From assembly GCF_916858655.1 (NCBI RefSeq), contig NZ_CAKASL010000001.1, positions 186,001 to 250,000 of the forward strand: a stretch of DNA of 64,000 nucleotides, read 5' to 3'. Positions 60,094-64,000 of this stretch are shown one piece after another. The stretch comes from Aeromicrobium sp. Leaf350 (lineage in GTDB: Bacteria > Actinomycetota > Actinomycetes > Propionibacteriales > Nocardioidaceae). The stretch's first letter is position 1. Each line of letters starts with the position of its first letter. The notes under the pieces are model-generated. The model ran no database searches. It saw nothing but the letters and a program-made list of their open reading frames with translations, and had not been told where the DNA came from. The translations under genes and the position numbers were made by a program.

Positions 60094-60918
60094 GTGAAGC
60101 TCCGCTGGGTCGTCGCCGGATCCCTCGCGCTCGTCGGGGTCGTCGCCGCGACGACGCTGCACGACCGTGAGCCGAACCGCGCGGAGTACTGCGTCGCCGA
60201 GGTCGAGGGCACGCGCGCCCAGGTCGACCTCGAGCAGGCCCGCTGGAGCTCGCTCATGGCCGCGATGGCGCAGAACCGCGGCCTGCCGCCCCGGGCCACC
60301 ACGATCGCGATCGCCACGGCGTTCCAGGAGTCGCGGATTCACAACATCGACTACGGCGACCGCGACTCGGTCGGGCTGTTCCAGCAACGCCCCTCGCAGG
60401 GGTGGGGCACGGTCGAGCAGATCATGGACCCGCGCTACTCGATCGGTGGGTTCTACGACGGACTCGTCCAGGTCGCCGACTACACGACGCTCGAGATCAC
60501 CGCGGCGGCCCAGGCCGTGCAGCGCTCAGCGTTCCCGGAGGCCTACGCCCAGCACGAGCCGGCCTCCCGGTCGCTCGCCTCCGCACTGCGGGGCTACAGC
60601 CCGGCGGCGTTCACGTGCCAGCTCAACGACGAGGGCGGCGGCAGCGCCACGGGCGTGCTCGACGACGTGAACGCGGCCTTCGGCAGCCTCGGCGGGGTCG
60701 TCGACGGCGACTCCGTGGTCACCCGCTTCACCGGACCCGCGGAGGACACCGTGATCCGCGGTTGGGCACTCGCGCAGTACGCCGTCGCGAACGCCTCCCA
60801 CCTCGGCATCTCGAGCGTGAGCTTCGACGGCCGCGCGTGGACCGTCGAGGACTCCCCCGAAGGCTGGGTCGAGTCGCCCGACGCCGCCGCCGACACCGTC
60901 GTCATCCGGACCCGCTGA
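60094..60918 (+). CDS. Exported lysozyme-fold (SLT-like) protein
   Basis: A 274-aa protein with a signal anchor (WVVAGSLALVGVVAATTL) and a lytic-transglycosylase-like domain: TTIAIATAFQESRIHNIDYG carries the Glu expected in such folds, followed by DSVGLFQQRPSQGWGT. A second domain of about 100 residues follows (GVLDDVNAAFGSLGGVVDGD). Peptidoglycan cleavage is plausible but unproven. The GTG start is 19 nt after dapD, so the two are probably co-transcribed. Confidence 0.72.
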   Translation: MKLRWVVAGSLALVGVVAATTLHDREPNRAEYCVAEVEGTRAQVDLEQARWSSLMAAMAQNRGLPPRATTIAIATAFQESRIHNIDYGDRDSVGLFQQRPSQGWGTVEQIMDPRYSIGGFYDGLVQVADYTTLEITAAAQAVQRSAFPEAYAQHEPASRSLASALRGYSPAAFTCQLNDEGGGSATGVLDDVNAAFGSLGGVVDGDSVVTRFTGPAEDTVIRGWALAQYAVANASHLGISSVSFDGRAWTVEDSPEGWVESPDAAADTVVIRTR

Positions 60919-60936
60919 AGCCCGCCGCGGGACGCC

Positions 60937-61749
60937 TCAGCCGATGTCGCGGCGGAACGTCGTGAGGCGTCCGACGACCGCCAGCACGAGGATGTAGGTG
61001 ACCATCACGATCGCGCCACCCCACTGCGGGAGCAGGTCGGTGCCGCCACCCTCCCCGCCGAACGAGCTGAAGAAGCTCGATCCGAGCAGGGCGTCGGCTG
61101 CGGCGCCCGGTAGGTACTTCGAGACCTCGCTCGTGGCGTCGAAGGCCCCGAGGGCCACGCGGGCGATCGGCTCGATGAGCTGAGTGAAGGCGAGCACCAC
61201 GACGATGGCCGCGACCTGGTTGGTGAGCACGGTGCCGAAGGCGACGCCCATCATCGTCCAGAGCGCCATGACCACGACCGACAGCACGAGCGTCTCGATG
61301 ACGTCGCCGTCACCCAGGAAGGCGCCGTCACCGACGAGCTCGAGCACGGGCGCGCCCGCGGCCACCACCGTGACCGTGGCGAGGACGCCATAGGCCAGGC
61401 CCATCGGGATGCTCGAGACGAGCTTTGCGACGACCAGCATCGACCGTCGCGGCTCGACGAGCAGGCTGCCGGTGACGGTCTTGTGCCGGAACTCCGACGT
61501 CACCGCGAGGCTGCCGATGATGAGCGGGAAGACGTAGCCGATCGGGCTCGTAAGCGCGTAGATGCTCTGCGCGATCTCCTTCGGTGACAGGAAGTTCGAC
61601 GCCTGCGCGTCGGCACCGGTGTCGACCGTGAGCGAGAAGCCGAACACGCCGGCGATGAAGGCCAGGTAGGCCACCATGACGATCGCGAGGATCCACCACA
61701 GGCGGGTGGAGAAGAACTTGCGGTACTCCGCGACGAGAGCGGCGATCAT
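60937..61749 (-). CDS. ABC-2 type permease
   Basis: A 270-aa membrane protein with six helices, starting MIAALVAEYRKFFSTRLWW (the conserved amphipathic lead of ABC-2 exporters) and including TSEFRHKTVTGSLLVEPRR, the characteristic cytoplasmic loop. It is the membrane half of an exporter with the ATPase whose gene overlaps it by 4 nt (ATGA). The substrate is unknown; drugs, lipids and peptides are all possible. Confidence 0.9.
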   Translation of the reverse strand: MIAALVAEYRKFFSTRLWWILAIVMVAYLAFIAGVFGFSLTVDTGADAQASNFLSPKEIAQSIYALTSPIGYVFPLIIGSLAVTSEFRHKTVTGSLLVEPRRSMLVVAKLVSSIPMGLAYGVLATVTVVAAGAPVLELVGDGAFLGDGDVIETLVLSVVVMALWTMMGVAFGTVLTNQVAAIVVVLAFTQLIEPIARVALGAFDATSEVSKYLPGAAADALLGSSFFSSFGGEGGGTDLLPQWGGAIVMVTYILVLAVVGRLTTFRRDIG

Positions 61750-62771
61750 GCGACACCTCCCGTCGTCGGCGGTGCCGGGGGCGGCGGCGGTGCGACCGTT
61801 CCGTCGACAGGCGGCGCAGCCGGTGCGGGCGGCGCAGCCGGGGCAGCAGAAGCAGACCCGGTGAACTGGGTCGTCGGCGCGTCCGAGGACTCGGTGAGCC
61901 GCAGGAACACCGCCTCCAGGTCGGCGCCGTGGTCGGCGAGCTGGTGCACCTCGAGACCGGCGGCGAACAGGGCCGCCCCGATCTCGGCGGCCGCGACGTC
62001 GTGCACGACGTGGTGGTCGAGCTGCGCGTCGAAGCTCCATCCGCGCTCGCGGACGAGCGTCTCCACGGCCTGGTAGTCGGTCGTGCGCACGACGACGTCG
62101 CGCGAGGCGAGCTCCTCGAACTCCAGCAGCGTCGAGGCGTGGATGAGCCGGCCGCCGCCGATCACGACGACGTCGTCCACCGACTGCTGCACCTCGGCGA
62201 GCACGTGGCTCGAGACCAGCACGGTGCGTCCGTCGGCGGCCAGCGCGCGCAGGAGCCCGCGCAGCCACGCGATGCCCTGCGGGTCGAGACCGTTGGCCGG
62301 CTCGTCCAGGATGATGATCGACGGGTCGCCGAGCAGCGCGGTCGCCAGACCGAGACGCTGCCGCATGCCCATCGAATAGCCGCCGACCCGGCGCTTCTTC
62401 GCACCGGAGAGGCCGACGAGCTCGAGCACCTCGTGGCAGCGGGCATCCTTGACGCCCACCTGGGGCGCGAGCGTGCGCAGGTGCCCGAGACCCGTGCGGC
62501 CCGGGTGGAAGCTCGACGCCTCCAGGGCGGCGCCCACGAGCTGGGCGGGACGCCGGATGTCGCGGTAGGCCCGCTCACCCACGATCGCCTGCCCGGAGGT
62601 CGGCTGCATGAGACCGAGCAGCATCCGCAGCGTCGTGGTCTTGCCGGAGCCGTTCGGCCCCAGGAAGCCCGTGACGCGTCCGGGCGCGACGGTGAACGAC
62701 AGGTCGTCGACGGCGGTGACCGCGCCGAAGCGCTTGGTCAGGCGGTCGACGGTGATGGCTGGTGAGGTCAC
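61746..62771 (-). CDS. ABC transporter ATPase with Pro/Ala-rich C-terminal tail
   Basis: A 341-aa ATPase: Walker A GPNGSGKTT, signature YSMGMRQRLGLATALL (a divergent LSGGQ), Walker B IIILDEPANGLDP and switch His in VLVSSHVLAEV. It resembles multidrug or lantibiotic-type ABC-2 ATPases. About 40 residues at the C-terminus are Pro/Ala/Thr-rich (AAPAAPPAPAAPPVDGTVAP) and not needed for the fold. The GTG start follows GGGGGA. Translationally coupled to the permease. Confidence 0.93.
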   Translation of the reverse strand: MTSPAITVDRLTKRFGAVTAVDDLSFTVAPGRVTGFLGPNGSGKTTTLRMLLGLMQPTSGQAIVGERAYRDIRRPAQLVGAALEASSFHPGRTGLGHLRTLAPQVGVKDARCHEVLELVGLSGAKKRRVGGYSMGMRQRLGLATALLGDPSIIILDEPANGLDPQGIAWLRGLLRALAADGRTVLVSSHVLAEVQQSVDDVVVIGGGRLIHASTLLEFEELASRDVVVRTTDYQAVETLVRERGWSFDAQLDHHVVHDVAAAEIGAALFAAGLEVHQLADHGADLEAVFLRLTESSDAPTTQFTGSASAAPAAPPAPAAPPVDGTVAPPPPPAPPTTGGVA

Positions 62772-62832
62772 GACTCCCCCTTGGTCGGTGATGGCTCACG
62801 AACGACCCTATCGACGTCCGGCGCCGAGAACA

Positions 62833-62869
62833 CCTCGACCCGCCCGGCGCGAGGCAGAGCGGGTCGAGG
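62833..62869. terminator. Hairpin terminator after leuA
   Basis: CCTCGACCCGC (62833-62843) and GCGGGTCGAGG (62859-62869) form a perfect 11-bp stem with a 15-nt loop, about 27 nt past the leuA stop on the minus strand and before the ABC operon start. Confidence 0.75.
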
Positions 62870-62895
62870 AGGTGCCGCGAGCGCGGCCGTGAGGC

Positions 62896-64000
<1,105 letters not shown>

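Overview
The window is a 64-kb piece of a high-GC chromosome from an actinobacterium. The evidence is a NucS-type mismatch endonuclease, a full mce operon, actinobacterial features in the F1 subunits, a Rho with a long polar N-terminal insert, and many leaderless genes. Crotonyl-CoA carboxylase/reductase beside ethylmalonyl-CoA mutase, and the general gene order, suggest the Propionibacteriales (a Nocardioides- or Aeromicrobium-like organism). That placement is inference. No transposase, integrase, phage gene or CRISPR array was seen.

From 1 to 3 kb there are envelope and chaperone-like genes: a lipoprotein, an acidic-tailed membrane protein, a thioredoxin-fold TPR protein without cysteines and a PH-domain protein. 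From 3 to 17.5 kb lies a loose, mixed-strand neighbourhood for C4/C5 acyl-CoA metabolism: MeaB, acetyl-CoA acetyltransferase, methylmalonyl-CoA epimerase, crotonyl-CoA carboxylase/reductase, a 3-hydroxyacyl-CoA dehydrogenase with a duplicated C-terminal domain, an isocitrate-lyase-superfamily protein, ethylmalonyl-CoA mutase and a PduO-type cobalamin adenosyltransferase. Together these cover much of the ethylmalonyl-CoA pathway and its B12 support. A PadR pair, a DivIVA-like coiled coil, NucS, a ferritin and several small proteins are interspersed.

From 17.6 to 28 kb: a small secreted peptide beside a 23-bp perfect inverted repeat, DUF2550, the ATP synthase operon (atpI-B-E-F-H-A-G-D-C, minus strand), WecA-like and Sua5. 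From 28 to 38.3 kb: two paralogous membrane proteins flanking a CDP-alcohol phosphatidyltransferase, then a complete mce transporter operon (two YrbE, six Mce, one Mce-associated protein), whose promoter overlaps a palindrome. From 38.4 to 51 kb: prmC, prfA, rpmE, a glutathione peroxidase, rho, thrB, thrC, hom, an MmpS-like protein, lysA, argS and a response regulator. As I recall it, the order argS-lysA-hom-thrC-thrB-rho-rpmE-prfA-prmC-sua5-wecA-atp-DUF2550-pduO-nucS-thiolase-thioredoxin is that of Mycobacterium tuberculosis. Here the 28-38 kb lipid-transport block sits between prmC and sua5.

From 51 to 64 kb the content is mixed: tRNA-Arg(CCG), small secreted or membrane proteins, a MerR/thioesterase pair, hydrolase and SDR genes, a two-gene fluoride channel, dapD, an ABC exporter and leuA cut by the window end. 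At about 18 gene starts on both strands a TANNNT hexamer stands 6-7 nt before the start codon, the signature of leaderless transcripts.
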